DNA from: Saccharicrinis sp050296935
GTDB lineage: Bacteria > Bacteroidota > Bacteroidia > Bacteroidales > Marinilabiliaceae
NCBI GenBank assembly: GCA_050296935.1
Contig: JBNKRV010000099.1
Coordinates: forward strand, 1-24,194
Reading direction: 5' to 3'
Length of the DNA: 24,194 bases
The translations under genes were made by a program, and so were the position numbers. Positions 1-7,064 of the stretch are shown piece by piece (position 1 is the first letter of the stretch; every line of letters starts with the position of its first letter). Below the pieces are notes generated by a model. That model ran no database searches. It was not told where the DNA came from and worked only from the letters and a program-made list of their open reading frames with translations.

Positions 1-141
1 AAAGCTATGAATGTCACTTATAAATACCGATTTTCTGCGTCATATTTGCTTACCATAGCCCGCTATGCTTTCGCAAACATTCCTTAAAACTCAATATTTA
101 TAAGCGATTTGAGCCTTTAATTTTATATCGAACTCAGGTTA
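1..141 (-). repeat. Dispersed intergenic repeat, copy A (hairpin core)
   Basis: Read on the minus strand, this stretch aligns along its length with 24015-24170: both begin AACCTGAGTTCGAT, continue with AAAATTA and a CTCAAA block, and contain a CATAGC-NN-GCTATG hairpin (here at 54-67). The two copies lie in opposite orientation at the two ends of the window. Position 1 is only the window edge, so the true left boundary is unknown. The function is unknown; no coding potential is evident. Confidence 0.6.
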
Positions 142-159
142 ATAGTAACCTGAGTTCGA
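128..159. repeat. Perfect 14-bp inverted repeat with 4-nt loop
   Basis: TCGAACTCAGGTTA (128-141) is followed by the loop ATAG and by its exact reverse complement (146-159). Half of this palindrome is the terminal sequence of the dispersed repeat seen at 1-141 and again at 24015-24027. It could be a bidirectional terminator for a gene left of the window or two repeat ends meeting head to head. No T-tract follows on the + strand, which argues against a simple intrinsic terminator. Confidence 0.7.
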
Positions 160-459
160 CATATGTAGAGGTAAATTGTTATGATCTGATTGTGATTTGA
201 GATAGGCTTACAGTTGGTATTCTTTTAAATAAAAGAATGCAAACCCACATGAAACAATCATCGTTAACATTAACGGTAATACACGAAACTTTATAGACAC
301 ATTTTTAATATTATCTATTAATTATTTACATGAGAAAATTACCTAAACACAATAACTGCACCATACTAAAAACAACTTATAGCATTACTACACTGAACCT
401 TACATCAATTAAAATCATTTTTTCAAGCAACTATTCCGCTAAAGTTAAATGTTAAATTA
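160..459. other. Intergenic region upstream of the uronate operon
   Basis: No gene is evident here. It holds an AT-rich inverted repeat, ATTCTTTT-AAAT-AAAAGAAT (219-238), and a palindrome CGTTAA-CA-TTAACG (262-275) that shares its half-site with the palindrome on the operon start site at 495-502. The remainder is AT-rich without recognisable structure. Confidence 0.5.
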
Positions 460-490
460 TTTGGAATGTAGAAATTAATACGTACTTTCG
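460..490 (+). promoter_or_regulatory. Bacteroidota-type promoter of the uronate operon
   Basis: TTTG at 460-463 is followed by exactly 19 bp and then TACTTTCG at 483-490, close to the Bacteroidota -33 TTTG / -7 TAnnTTTG consensus (one mismatch in the -7 box). Transcription would begin near 496-498. This places the GTG at 490 upstream of the start site and so supports ATG 526 as the first codon of the uxaC remnant. Confidence 0.55.
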
Positions 491-509
491 TGTTCGTTAA
501 CGGCAACAC
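490..509. promoter_or_regulatory. Candidate operator at the uronate operon start site
   Basis: The palindrome CGTTAACG (495-502) lies inside a looser inverted repeat, GTGTT (490-494) with AACAC (505-509). It overlaps the predicted transcription start, where a repressor would block initiation. CGTTAACG recurs at 2130-2137, and its half-site at 262-275. The likely ligand is the LacI-family regulator encoded at 8694-9743. LacI-family operators usually have a central CG step, which is absent here, so the assignment is tentative. Confidence 0.35.
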
Positions 510-525
510 CAAAAAGCGAGCTATA

Positions 526-969
526 ATGCCTTCAAAAGAATTCATTAATCAAAATTTCTTACTAAGTAACAAAACAGCACAAGAAATCTATCACAAATAT
601 GCTGAAGGCAAACCTATTCTTGATCTTCATTGCCATTTAGACCAAAAAAACATTGCTCAGAACAAAAGTTTTGACAATTCAGGTGATATGTGGTTAGGTG
701 CTGCATGGTGGTTTTCAGATCAAAAAAACGGAATGAAACGTCACCTTGAAGATTCGTCAGTTCTAAGTCTTTTAAGTCGCTTTATAGGTATGGGAACTGA
801 CTCCCGAAGCTTTTTATCCTACCCTCGTCATGAATATTTCAGAAGAATCGCGTGTAATTTCATTGGTGAGGAAGTTGAAAAAAGACTAATACCCAATAAT
901 GAAGAAATATTAAAGATGGTCGTTGAGGGACTATCCTATAATAACGCTAAATCGTATTTTAATTTATAA
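526..969 (+). pseudogene. uxaC: Uronate isomerase with large in-frame internal deletion
   Basis: Uronate isomerase converts glucuronate to fructuronate or galacturonate to tagaturonate. Family members are about 465-470 residues; this one is 147. Residues 1-47 (from ATG 526) match the N-terminus, with NFLL, YHKYAEGKPILDLHCHL and the HxH metal motif. The sequence then jumps at DMWLG straight to the family C-terminus: WWFSDQKNGM, SLLSRFIGM, TDSRSFLSYPRHEYFRR, NNAKSYF. About 325 residues of the TIM barrel are missing, and the join falls on a glycine that both flanks have in this position, so the frame is kept. The HxH and the TDSR motif survive, but a working isomerase is unlikely. GTG 490 would add 12 residues but lies in the promoter. 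The gene ends 12 bp before kdgK. It could be a real deletion, a repurposed small protein, or an assembly error. Confidence 0.85.
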
Positions 970-981
970 TATCACATAACA

Positions 982-2019
982 ATGGCAAAAAAAGTAGTAA
1001 CCTTTGGAGAAATCATGCTCCGCTTTGCAACACCTCAATATCAACGTTTTTCGCAAGCAACAGAGTATAAAGCATCATTTGGTGGTGGTGAGGCTAACGT
1101 TGCTGTTTCATTAGCAAATTATGGTATCGACGTTTCATTTGTTTCCCGATTGCCGAAAAATGATATTGGTACTGCATGTAGAATGGATCTTCAAAAATAC
1201 GGAGTAGATGTGAATAACATTGTATATGGAGGAAACAGATTAGGCACATACTACCTTGAAACAGGTGCTGTTGCCCGTGCAAGCAAGGTTGTTTACGACA
1301 GAGCAAACTCTGCTTTCTCTGAAATTAAACCTGGTATGATTAACTGGGAAGAAGTATTGAAAGATGCTGATTTTTTCCACTGGACAGGTATTACTCCAGC
1401 TGTTTCTCAGGGGGCTGCTGATGCTTGTCTAGAAGCCATACAAGTAGCTAACAGACTAGGAGTTACTGTATCTACAGACCTGAATTATCGCAAAAATTTA
1501 TGGAAGTATGGCAAAACAGCAGACGAGGTAATGCCTGAATTAGTTGCTGGTTGCGATGTTGTTTTAGGTAATGAAGAAGATGCTGAAATGGTACTTGGCA
1601 TTAAACCTGAAGGTATTAACATTACAGGTGGACATGTGGAGGCTGAAGCATACAGAAGCGTATCGCAGCAGATCATGGCCAGATTTCCAAGGGTTAAAAA
1701 AGTAATTACTACGCTAAGGGGTTCCATTAATGCGAACCACAACTCCTGGTCAGGTGTACTATACGATGGAAAAAATCTATTTGAAGCTCCAACATACCAA
1801 ATTACACATATCGTTGATCGTGTAGGCGGAGGTGATTCATTTATGGGTGGATTAATATACGGATTATTGACATACGAAGGTGATGATCAAAAAGCATTGA
1901 ACTTTGCAACTGCTGCATCATGTTTAAAACATACCATTCATGGCGATTATAACCTTGCAACTGTTGATGAGGTTGAGAAACTAATGGGTGGAGATGCATC
2001 CGGTAGAGTTTCCAGATAA
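982..2019 (+). CDS. kdgK: 2-dehydro-3-deoxygluconate kinase
   Basis: This cytoplasmic PfkB/ribokinase-family kinase phosphorylates 2-keto-3-deoxygluconate (KDG) with ATP to give KDPG. At 345 residues it has the normal length. The first sugar-kinase signature, FGGGEANVAVSLANYG, is at residues 33-48. DLNYRKNLW (166-174) is typical of KDG kinases, and the C-terminal signature DRVGGGDSF (279-287) carries the catalytic base Asp285 and the anion-hole glycines. The ATG at 982 follows the uxaC remnant by 12 bp, so the two are probably cotranscribed. Its substrate comes from mannonate dehydratase (uxuA) and its product goes to the aldolase, both encoded downstream. The family is certain; KDG specificity rests on these motifs and the operon. 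Confidence 0.93.
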   Translation: MAKKVVTFGEIMLRFATPQYQRFSQATEYKASFGGGEANVAVSLANYGIDVSFVSRLPKNDIGTACRMDLQKYGVDVNNIVYGGNRLGTYYLETGAVARASKVVYDRANSAFSEIKPGMINWEEVLKDADFFHWTGITPAVSQGAADACLEAIQVANRLGVTVSTDLNYRKNLWKYGKTADEVMPELVAGCDVVLGNEEDAEMVLGIKPEGINITGGHVEAEAYRSVSQQIMARFPRVKKVITTLRGSINANHNSWSGVLYDGKNLFEAPTYQITHIVDRVGGGDSFMGGLIYGLLTYEGDDQKALNFATAASCLKHTIHGDYNLATVDEVEKLMGGDASGRVSR

Positions 2020-2338
2020 ATAAAATTAAAAAAGTGAGCGAGTAACAATTATATATGTAGGGTCTTGTATCAATAAATTAATGTGCAACATTAAAAAGTT
2101 TTTGAAGAAATTTTTAACCGGAAGGAACTCGTTAACGAATGAGAGACTTCCAAACATACAATGAATACTACTTATATAATTGTTTGCCACTTTTAAAAAT
2201 ATTAACAGGTATCGATGATAGGTTGATTGATAGGTATTGAGAATCTTAGGGCACAAGATAGTTTTTCATCAACTACTCCATGCAAACATCTTTTCAACCT
2301 ATCATCTTTTCAATTTAATTAAATTATAACAAAGAGTA
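2020..2338. other. 319-bp gap between kdgK and kdgA
   Basis: No credible gene is seen; an antisense reading frame of 76 codons has no family resemblance. The main structure is an inverted repeat, GGAAG (2120-2124) and CTTCC (2147-2151), enclosing CTC...GAG and the perfect palindrome TCGTTAACGA (2129-2138). It may be an mRNA processing hairpin or an internal operator, since CGTTAACG also sits on the operon start site. Confidence 0.5.
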
Positions 2339-3010
2339 ATGGCAAAATATTCAAGATTAGAGGTATTTCAGGCAATGAAAGAAACAGGTGTTGTACCTGT
2401 ATTTTTTGATAAAGACATTGAGGTTTGCAAGGCTGTTGTTAAATCATGCTATGATGGTGGTATCCGTGTTTTTGAATTTGTAAACCGTGGCGACTTCGCT
2501 CATGAGGTTTTCGGTGAACTTAACAAATACGCTTTAGAGAACTTACCCGGAATGATTTTAGGAGCAGGTTCCATTGTTGAAGAAGCTACTACTGCTTTAT
2601 ATATTCAATTAGGGGCCAATTTCATTGTTTCTCCGTTATTAAATGAGAATATGGCTAAAATCTGTAACCGCAGAAAAATTATGTGGTCTCCTGGTTGTGG
2701 TACAATTTCTGAAATAAACAAAGCCCAGGAACTTGGATCTGAAGTTGTTAAGGTATTTCCTGCTTCTGAAGTTGGTGGTCCTTCATTTGTAAAAGCTGTT
2801 AAAGCTCCAATGCCCTGGACTGATATTATGCCTACCGGAGGTGTTGATACATCTAAAGAAAACCTTCAAAAATGGTTTGATGCAGGCGTAACTTGTGTTG
2901 GAATGGGTTCTAAACTATTTCCTGAAGATGTTATGGCATCAAAAGACTGGAACGCATTAACAAATGTTGTTAAAGAATTGATGAACAACATTAATTCCGT
3001 AAGAAAATAA
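2339..3010 (+). CDS. kdgA: KDPG/KHG aldolase
   Basis: This class I aldolase (Eda family) splits 2-keto-3-deoxy-6-phosphogluconate into pyruvate and glyceraldehyde-3-phosphate. It has 223 residues against about 210-225 for the family. FEFVNR (45-50) corresponds to the region of the catalytic Glu and the phosphate-binding Arg. VVKVFPAS (136-143) contains the Schiff-base lysine Lys138. PTGGV (165-169) is the phosphate-binding loop. The gene completes the pathway begun by the SDR, uxuA and kdgK. It is separated from kdgK by 319 bp, so it may have its own processing or promoter signals, although no consensus promoter was found. The symbol eda is equally used. Confidence 0.93.
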   Translation: MAKYSRLEVFQAMKETGVVPVFFDKDIEVCKAVVKSCYDGGIRVFEFVNRGDFAHEVFGELNKYALENLPGMILGAGSIVEEATTALYIQLGANFIVSPLLNENMAKICNRRKIMWSPGCGTISEINKAQELGSEVVKVFPASEVGGPSFVKAVKAPMPWTDIMPTGGVDTSKENLQKWFDAGVTCVGMGSKLFPEDVMASKDWNALTNVVKELMNNINSVRK

Positions 3011-3065
3011 ATCAGGATTTTATTAAGTATCAGGATTTAACTATTCCATTTCACTCCTGATACTT
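3011..3065 (+). terminator. 11-bp perfect hairpin after kdgA
   Basis: AAGTATCAGGA (3025-3035) and TCCTGATACTT (3055-3065) are exact reverse complements with a 19-nt loop. The 10-mer ATCAGGATTT also occurs twice directly (3011-3020 and 3029-3038). No T-tract follows, so this is more likely an mRNA 3'-end stabiliser, a partial terminator or an attenuating hairpin within the operon than a full intrinsic terminator. Confidence 0.45.
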
Positions 3066-3084
3066 GATGTAATACCAATATACC

Positions 3085-3250
3085 AATGATATTTGCGCTA
3101 TAATTTCATTCTATTAATTTTATACTGCGTTACAAGATATCATCGTAACCTGGACTATGTCTCAATTTATTACATGATTATTGCTTCACTCAGCAAAGCT
3201 CAAGTAAGCCTGGCTCTGCTCTTGTTTATCGCAATAACTTGTATTTTGTA
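3085..3250 (-). repeat. Possible degenerate copy of the hairpin-cored repeat
   Basis: This lies in the 313-bp gap between kdgA and the SDR gene. Read on the minus strand it contains TTGAGACATAG followed about 25 nt later by AACGCAG. The copy at 24015 has TTGAGACATAG, and the copy at 1-141 has GACGCAG at the matching spacing. A TTATTGC / GCAATAA inverted pair (from about 3178 to 3237) brackets the other side. The similarity is weak and was found by eye. No gene is seen in this gap. Confidence 0.35.
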
Positions 3251-3323
3251 AAAACTAAATATCTCTATTTTTTTAACGCCAAACTCATAGTGAAATTGAT
3301 ATAAAACTTATAAACTACAACAC

Positions 3324-4166
3324 ATGGTACCCTTAAATCTTAAGAATAAAGTTGCTGTTATTACAGGCGGTGGTGGAGTTTTATGCTCTACTATGGCAAA
3401 AAGCCTTGCCTCTCACGGTGTAAAAACAGCAATTCTTGACCTTAATCTGGAGGCAGCTCAAAAAGTAGCTTCTGAAATTACAGAAGAATACGGAACCACA
3501 TCTATTGGTGTTTCTGCCAGTGTACTGGACAAAGACTCTCTTGAAAAAGCCAGAACGTTAATTCACAAAGAACTTGGAACCGTTGATTATTTAGTAAACG
3601 GAGCTGGTGGTAACGCAGCCTCAGCAACAACAAAAGCCGAATTTATTACCGATAATGTATCAGATAGCCTTGAGGATACTTTCTTTGGATTACAAATGGA
3701 AGGTTTTGATAAAGTTTTTGCTTTAAATTTCCAGGGTACACTACTTCCTTGTATGGTATTTGCCAAGGATATGCTGGATAAAAAAGAAGGATCTATTATC
3801 AATATTTCATCAATGAATTCATATACTCCATTGACGAAAATTCCGGCTTACTCGGCGGCAAAAGCAGCTATTAATAATTTCACGCAATGGTTAGCTGTTC
3901 ATTTTGCAAAAACAGGCATCAGAGTGAATGCCATTGCTCCTGGTTTCTTACTGACAAACCAAAACCGATTTTTACTTATTGATGAAAAAACTGGTGAGGC
4001 AACTGCCAGAGGTAAAAAAATCATTAGAAATACCCCAATGGAACGCTATGGTGAACCTGAAGAGCTTACCGGAACTATGCTATATTTATTGTCGGACTGG
4101 GCTAACTTTATTACAGGTGTTGTAATTCCTGTTGATGGAGGATTTAGTGCCTATTCCGGAGTATAA
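3324..4166 (+). CDS. SDR-family D-mannonate oxidoreductase (fructuronate reductase)
   Basis: This is an NAD(P)-dependent short-chain dehydrogenase, 280 residues. The Rossmann nucleotide-binding motif TGGGGVL is at 14-20, NGAGG at 92-96, the structural Asn at 135, and the catalytic Ser in NISSMNS (160-166), Tyr176 and Lys180 in YSAAK. PVDGGFSAYSGV near the C-terminus is typical of classical SDRs. It resembles the SDR-type D-mannonate oxidoreductases found beside uxuA in Bacillus and Bacteroidota, which reduce fructuronate to mannonate and are unrelated to enterobacterial UxuB. It is followed by uxuA after 27 bp, fitting consecutive reactions. The SDR family is certain; the substrate is inferred from context. 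Confidence 0.85.
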   Translation: MVPLNLKNKVAVITGGGGVLCSTMAKSLASHGVKTAILDLNLEAAQKVASEITEEYGTTSIGVSASVLDKDSLEKARTLIHKELGTVDYLVNGAGGNAASATTKAEFITDNVSDSLEDTFFGLQMEGFDKVFALNFQGTLLPCMVFAKDMLDKKEGSIINISSMNSYTPLTKIPAYSAAKAAINNFTQWLAVHFAKTGIRVNAIAPGFLLTNQNRFLLIDEKTGEATARGKKIIRNTPMERYGEPEELTGTMLYLLSDWANFITGVVIPVDGGFSAYSGV

Positions 4167-4193
4167 AACAAATAAGATCTAAAATTTATTTAA

Positions 4194-5381
4194 ATGGCTA
4201 TAGAACAAACATGGAGATGGTACGGCCCCGATGATCGTATTACCTTAAATGATATAAAACAGACAGGAGCAACCGGAATTGTTACAGCATTACACCATAT
4301 TTCAAATGGTGAAGTCTGGACAAAAGAAGAGATCATGAAGCGTAAAAACTTGATTGAAGAAGCCGGTTTAACCTGGTCGGTTGTTGAAAGTGTTCCTGTA
4401 CATGAAGACATTAAAAAACAAACTGGTAATTGGAAAACATACGTAAAAAATTACCAGGACTCCATAACAAATCTGGGTGCATGTGGAATAGAAACCATTT
4501 GCTATAATTTTATGCCGGTTTTAGATTGGTCTCGTACCAATTTAAATCATGCATTCATTGATGGTTCGCTTGCTTTAATATATGAACAAAAAGTATTTGC
4601 TGCATTTGATATTTACATATTAAAGCGAAAAGGAGCTGAAAAAGATTATTCTGAAAAGATTCAACAGCAAGCTAAAGAGTATTTTGAAAGTCTGGATGCT
4701 TCAGGTATTGAAATACTAACCAACACAGTGATAAAAGGATTACCCGGAGCTGAGGAAAGTTATACACTTGAGCAATTTCAGAAGGTTATAGATGGTTATA
4801 AAAACATTGACGATAAAAAGCTTAAAAAACATCTTCAGGACTTTTTAAATGCCATTATTCCCGTTGCTGAGCAAGCTGGTGTAAGAATGGCTATTCATCC
4901 GGATGATCCACCATGGGGGCTATTAGGCTTACCCCGTGTAGTGAGCACTTTAGATGATGCTAAATCGATAATAAATACTGTTGACTCCATTTCAAACGGA
5001 GTGACTTTGTGCACCGGAAGCTGGGGAGCAGGATATTTTAACGATTTATCGGTTATGGCTAAAGAATTGGCACCTAGAATTAATTTTGCACATTTGCGTA
5101 ATGTAAAAAGAGACACCGACCACAATTTTAACGAAGATTATTTATTTGATGGCGATGTTGATATATACGAGGTTCTTAAAACAATTGTTTTAGAAGAAGA
5201 CCGACGCAGAAAAGAAGGCAGAAAAGACAGTTCAATCCCCGTTCGACCTGATCATGGAAACCAAATGCTTGGTGATGTTGGTCAGGATAATAACCCGGGT
5301 TATTCTTTATACGGAAGAATGAAAGGATTAGCAGAGATAAGAGGTCTTGAATTAGGAATCAGGCGAAGTATTAAGATATAA
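4194..5381 (+). CDS. uxuA: Mannonate dehydratase
   Basis: This enzyme dehydrates D-mannonate to 2-keto-3-deoxygluconate, feeding kdgK. Its 395 residues match the UxuA family. Recognisable family motifs are MAIEQTWRWYGP at the N-terminus, CYNFMPVLDW (103-112), HPDDPPWGLLGLPR (235-248), CTGSWGAGY (273-281), FAHLRN (297-302) and RPDHG (351-355). The His, Cys and Asp residues in these motifs are the usual divalent-metal ligands and active-site groups of this xylose-isomerase-like TIM barrel. It lies 27 bp after the SDR gene and 139 bp before the TRAP binding protein. All motifs are intact. Confidence 0.96.
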   Translation: MAIEQTWRWYGPDDRITLNDIKQTGATGIVTALHHISNGEVWTKEEIMKRKNLIEEAGLTWSVVESVPVHEDIKKQTGNWKTYVKNYQDSITNLGACGIETICYNFMPVLDWSRTNLNHAFIDGSLALIYEQKVFAAFDIYILKRKGAEKDYSEKIQQQAKEYFESLDASGIEILTNTVIKGLPGAEESYTLEQFQKVIDGYKNIDDKKLKKHLQDFLNAIIPVAEQAGVRMAIHPDDPPWGLLGLPRVVSTLDDAKSIINTVDSISNGVTLCTGSWGAGYFNDLSVMAKELAPRINFAHLRNVKRDTDHNFNEDYLFDGDVDIYEVLKTIVLEEDRRRKEGRKDSSIPVRPDHGNQMLGDVGQDNNPGYSLYGRMKGLAEIRGLELGIRRSIKI

Positions 5382-5386
5382 CATAA

Positions 5387-5422
5387 AGCCGTTAGCTTTT
5401 GACAATCCATTTACTAACAGCT
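5387..5422 (+). repeat. Hairpin between uxuA and dctP
   Basis: AGCCGTTAG (5387-5395) and CTAACAGCT (5414-5422) pair over nine positions with one mismatch and an 18-nt loop, starting 6 nt after the uxuA stop. No T-tract follows. It may be a processing or stability hairpin that sets different expression of the enzymes and the transporter. Confidence 0.35.
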
Positions 5423-5520
5423 CTATTCTATAAATTATTAAAGAGGTATATTATATTTACACAAATACAAACGTGTGGACAAAACAAACGAACATATTTA
5501 AATCTAAGAAAAAAACATCC

Positions 5521-6504
5521 ATGAAATTAAAATCAACAGCATCCGTATTATTTGTTGCTTTACTTTTACTCTTGGGAGGATGTAAAAGTGCAAACAAAAC
5601 TACCACGCTAAAGCTAGCTCATGGTCTTGACCCAACACACCCGGTACACAAAGCCATGGTGTATATGGCAGAAAAGTTAGTTGAAGTATCTAACGGCAAA
5701 ATGAAACTTGAGATTTACCCGAGCGGACAACTTGGCGGGGAACAACAATGTGTTGAATTACTGCAAATCGGGAGCTTAGCTATTACAAAAGTTTCAGCTG
5801 CTGTAATGGAAAGCTTTACGTCCAACTATCAGGTACTTGGCCTTCCTTATATTTTTCGTTCAAGAGAACATGCATTTAGTGTATTGGATGGAGAAATTGG
5901 TCAGGAATTTTTAAATTCTGCAGAGCAATTCAACCTTAAAGGTCTATGTTTCTACGATGCAGGATTCAGAAGCTACTACACCATTGATAAGCCTATCAAT
6001 TCTCCGGAAGACCTGAACGGAATGAAGATCAGGGTAATGAAAAGCCAGACAGCTATGAACATGGTAAAAGCCATGGGTGGATCACCTACTCCAATTTCAT
6101 GGGGAGAATTGTATACTGCACTACAAAGCGGAGTGGTTGATGGGGCTGAAAATAACCCACCCAGTTTATATACTTCTCGTCATTACGAGGTATGTAAAAA
6201 ATATACGCTTAATGAGCATACGTCAGTACCTGATTTACTGATTATAAGTACTGTAATCTGGAATAAACTAACCGATCAGGAAAAGCAATGGTTACAGACA
6301 GCTGCTACAGCATCAGTTCCGCAAGAGCGTAAACTGTGGGCAGAAGCCGAAAGAAAAGCTCTTGAAGAAATTGCCAAAGCAGGTGTTGAAATTATCCGCC
6401 CTGACAAAGCACCTTTTATGAAATCAGTAGAAGGTATTTTTGAAAGTTACAAATCACAACCTGAATTATACGACTTGATTCAACGCATAAGAAAAGTACA
6501 CTAG
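5521..6504 (+). CDS. dctP: TRAP transporter solute-binding lipoprotein (DctP family)
   Basis: This is the solute receptor of a tripartite ATP-independent periplasmic transporter. ATG 5521 is chosen because it begins a lipoprotein signal: Lys-rich start, hydrophobic stretch, then lipobox LGGC with the lipidated Cys21. A GTG 16 codons upstream would bury this signal. The mature protein has the DctP hallmarks: LAHGLDPTHPVHKA, LEIYPSGQLGGEQQ, GMKIRVMKS with the conserved carboxylate-binding Arg, and WGELYTALQSGVVDGAENNP. Length is 327 residues. It would be tethered to a membrane facing the periplasm. The ligand is probably a hexuronate or an aldonate, judged only by the neighbouring genes. Confidence 0.9.
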   Translation: MKLKSTASVLFVALLLLLGGCKSANKTTTLKLAHGLDPTHPVHKAMVYMAEKLVEVSNGKMKLEIYPSGQLGGEQQCVELLQIGSLAITKVSAAVMESFTSNYQVLGLPYIFRSREHAFSVLDGEIGQEFLNSAEQFNLKGLCFYDAGFRSYYTIDKPINSPEDLNGMKIRVMKSQTAMNMVKAMGGSPTPISWGELYTALQSGVVDGAENNPPSLYTSRHYEVCKKYTLNEHTSVPDLLIISTVIWNKLTDQEKQWLQTAATASVPQERKLWAEAERKALEEIAKAGVEIIRPDKAPFMKSVEGIFESYKSQPELYDLIQRIRKVH

Positions 6505-6590
6505 CCGATATGGCCAGAGCAAATAATTAAGTCTGTATTATCACTTATTAATCTGAACTGGTTGTTAAGGTTTTTATAACATTGAAACAA

Positions 6591-7064
6591 ATGAAAATTA
6601 AAAAAGCACTAGATAAATTCCTGGAAAAAATTCTCATCTTTATTATGAGTATCCTGGTGATAGATGTCTTATGGCAAGTACTCAGCCGTTACATTCTTTC
6701 TTCACCAAGTTCATTTACCGATGAATTGGCAGGGTTTCTCTTAATTTGGGTAGGTATCCTTGGAGCGGCATACGTTGCTGGTCAGCGCCAGCATTTGGCC
6801 ATTGACCTATTGGTTCAAAAATCATCTGAAGCCAACCAAACCAGACTATACTTTTTCATCAACGTTTGTGTGGCTCTGTTTGCAGCTTCAGTAATGGTTA
6901 TTGGAGGAGCCTGGTTAGTGATCACTCGATTCCAATTTGAAGTATCATCTACTGCATTGCGCATTCCGCTGGGTTATGTGTATCTGGTAATGCCATTAAG
7001 CGGTTTATTAATCGTGTACTACTCAATTTACTTTATTATTCACCCTAATGAAAACTTGGCATAA
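6591..7064 (+). CDS. dctQ: TRAP transporter small permease (DctQ family)
   Basis: This four-helix inner-membrane protein pairs with DctM. It has 157 residues from ATG 6591; an upstream TTG at 6582 would add three residues and is less likely. Hydrophobic segments lie at roughly 15-35, 47-67, 85-107 and 125-147. The motif SFTDELAGFLLIWVGILGAAY followed by RQHLAIDLL is characteristic of the family. Its stop codon TAA (7062-7064) shares one base with the ATG of dctM, indicating translational coupling. Confidence 0.9.
   Translation: MKIKKALDKFLEKILIFIMSILVIDVLWQVLSRYILSSPSSFTDELAGFLLIWVGILGAAYVAGQRQHLAIDLLVQKSSEANQTRLYFFINVCVALFAASVMVIGGAWLVITRFQFEVSSTALRIPLGYVYLVMPLSGLLIVYYSIYFIIHPNENLA

Noticed and set aside
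490..525. GTG start extending the uxaC remnant by 12 residues
   Set aside because: The GTG overlaps the -7 promoter box, the extra residues have no counterpart in the family, and ATG 526 matches the usual N-terminus.
2026..2256. 76-codon minus-strand reading frame between kdgK and kdgA
   Set aside because: Composition is that of spacer DNA, it contains the palindromic structure at 2120-2151, and it has no recognisable domain or promoter.
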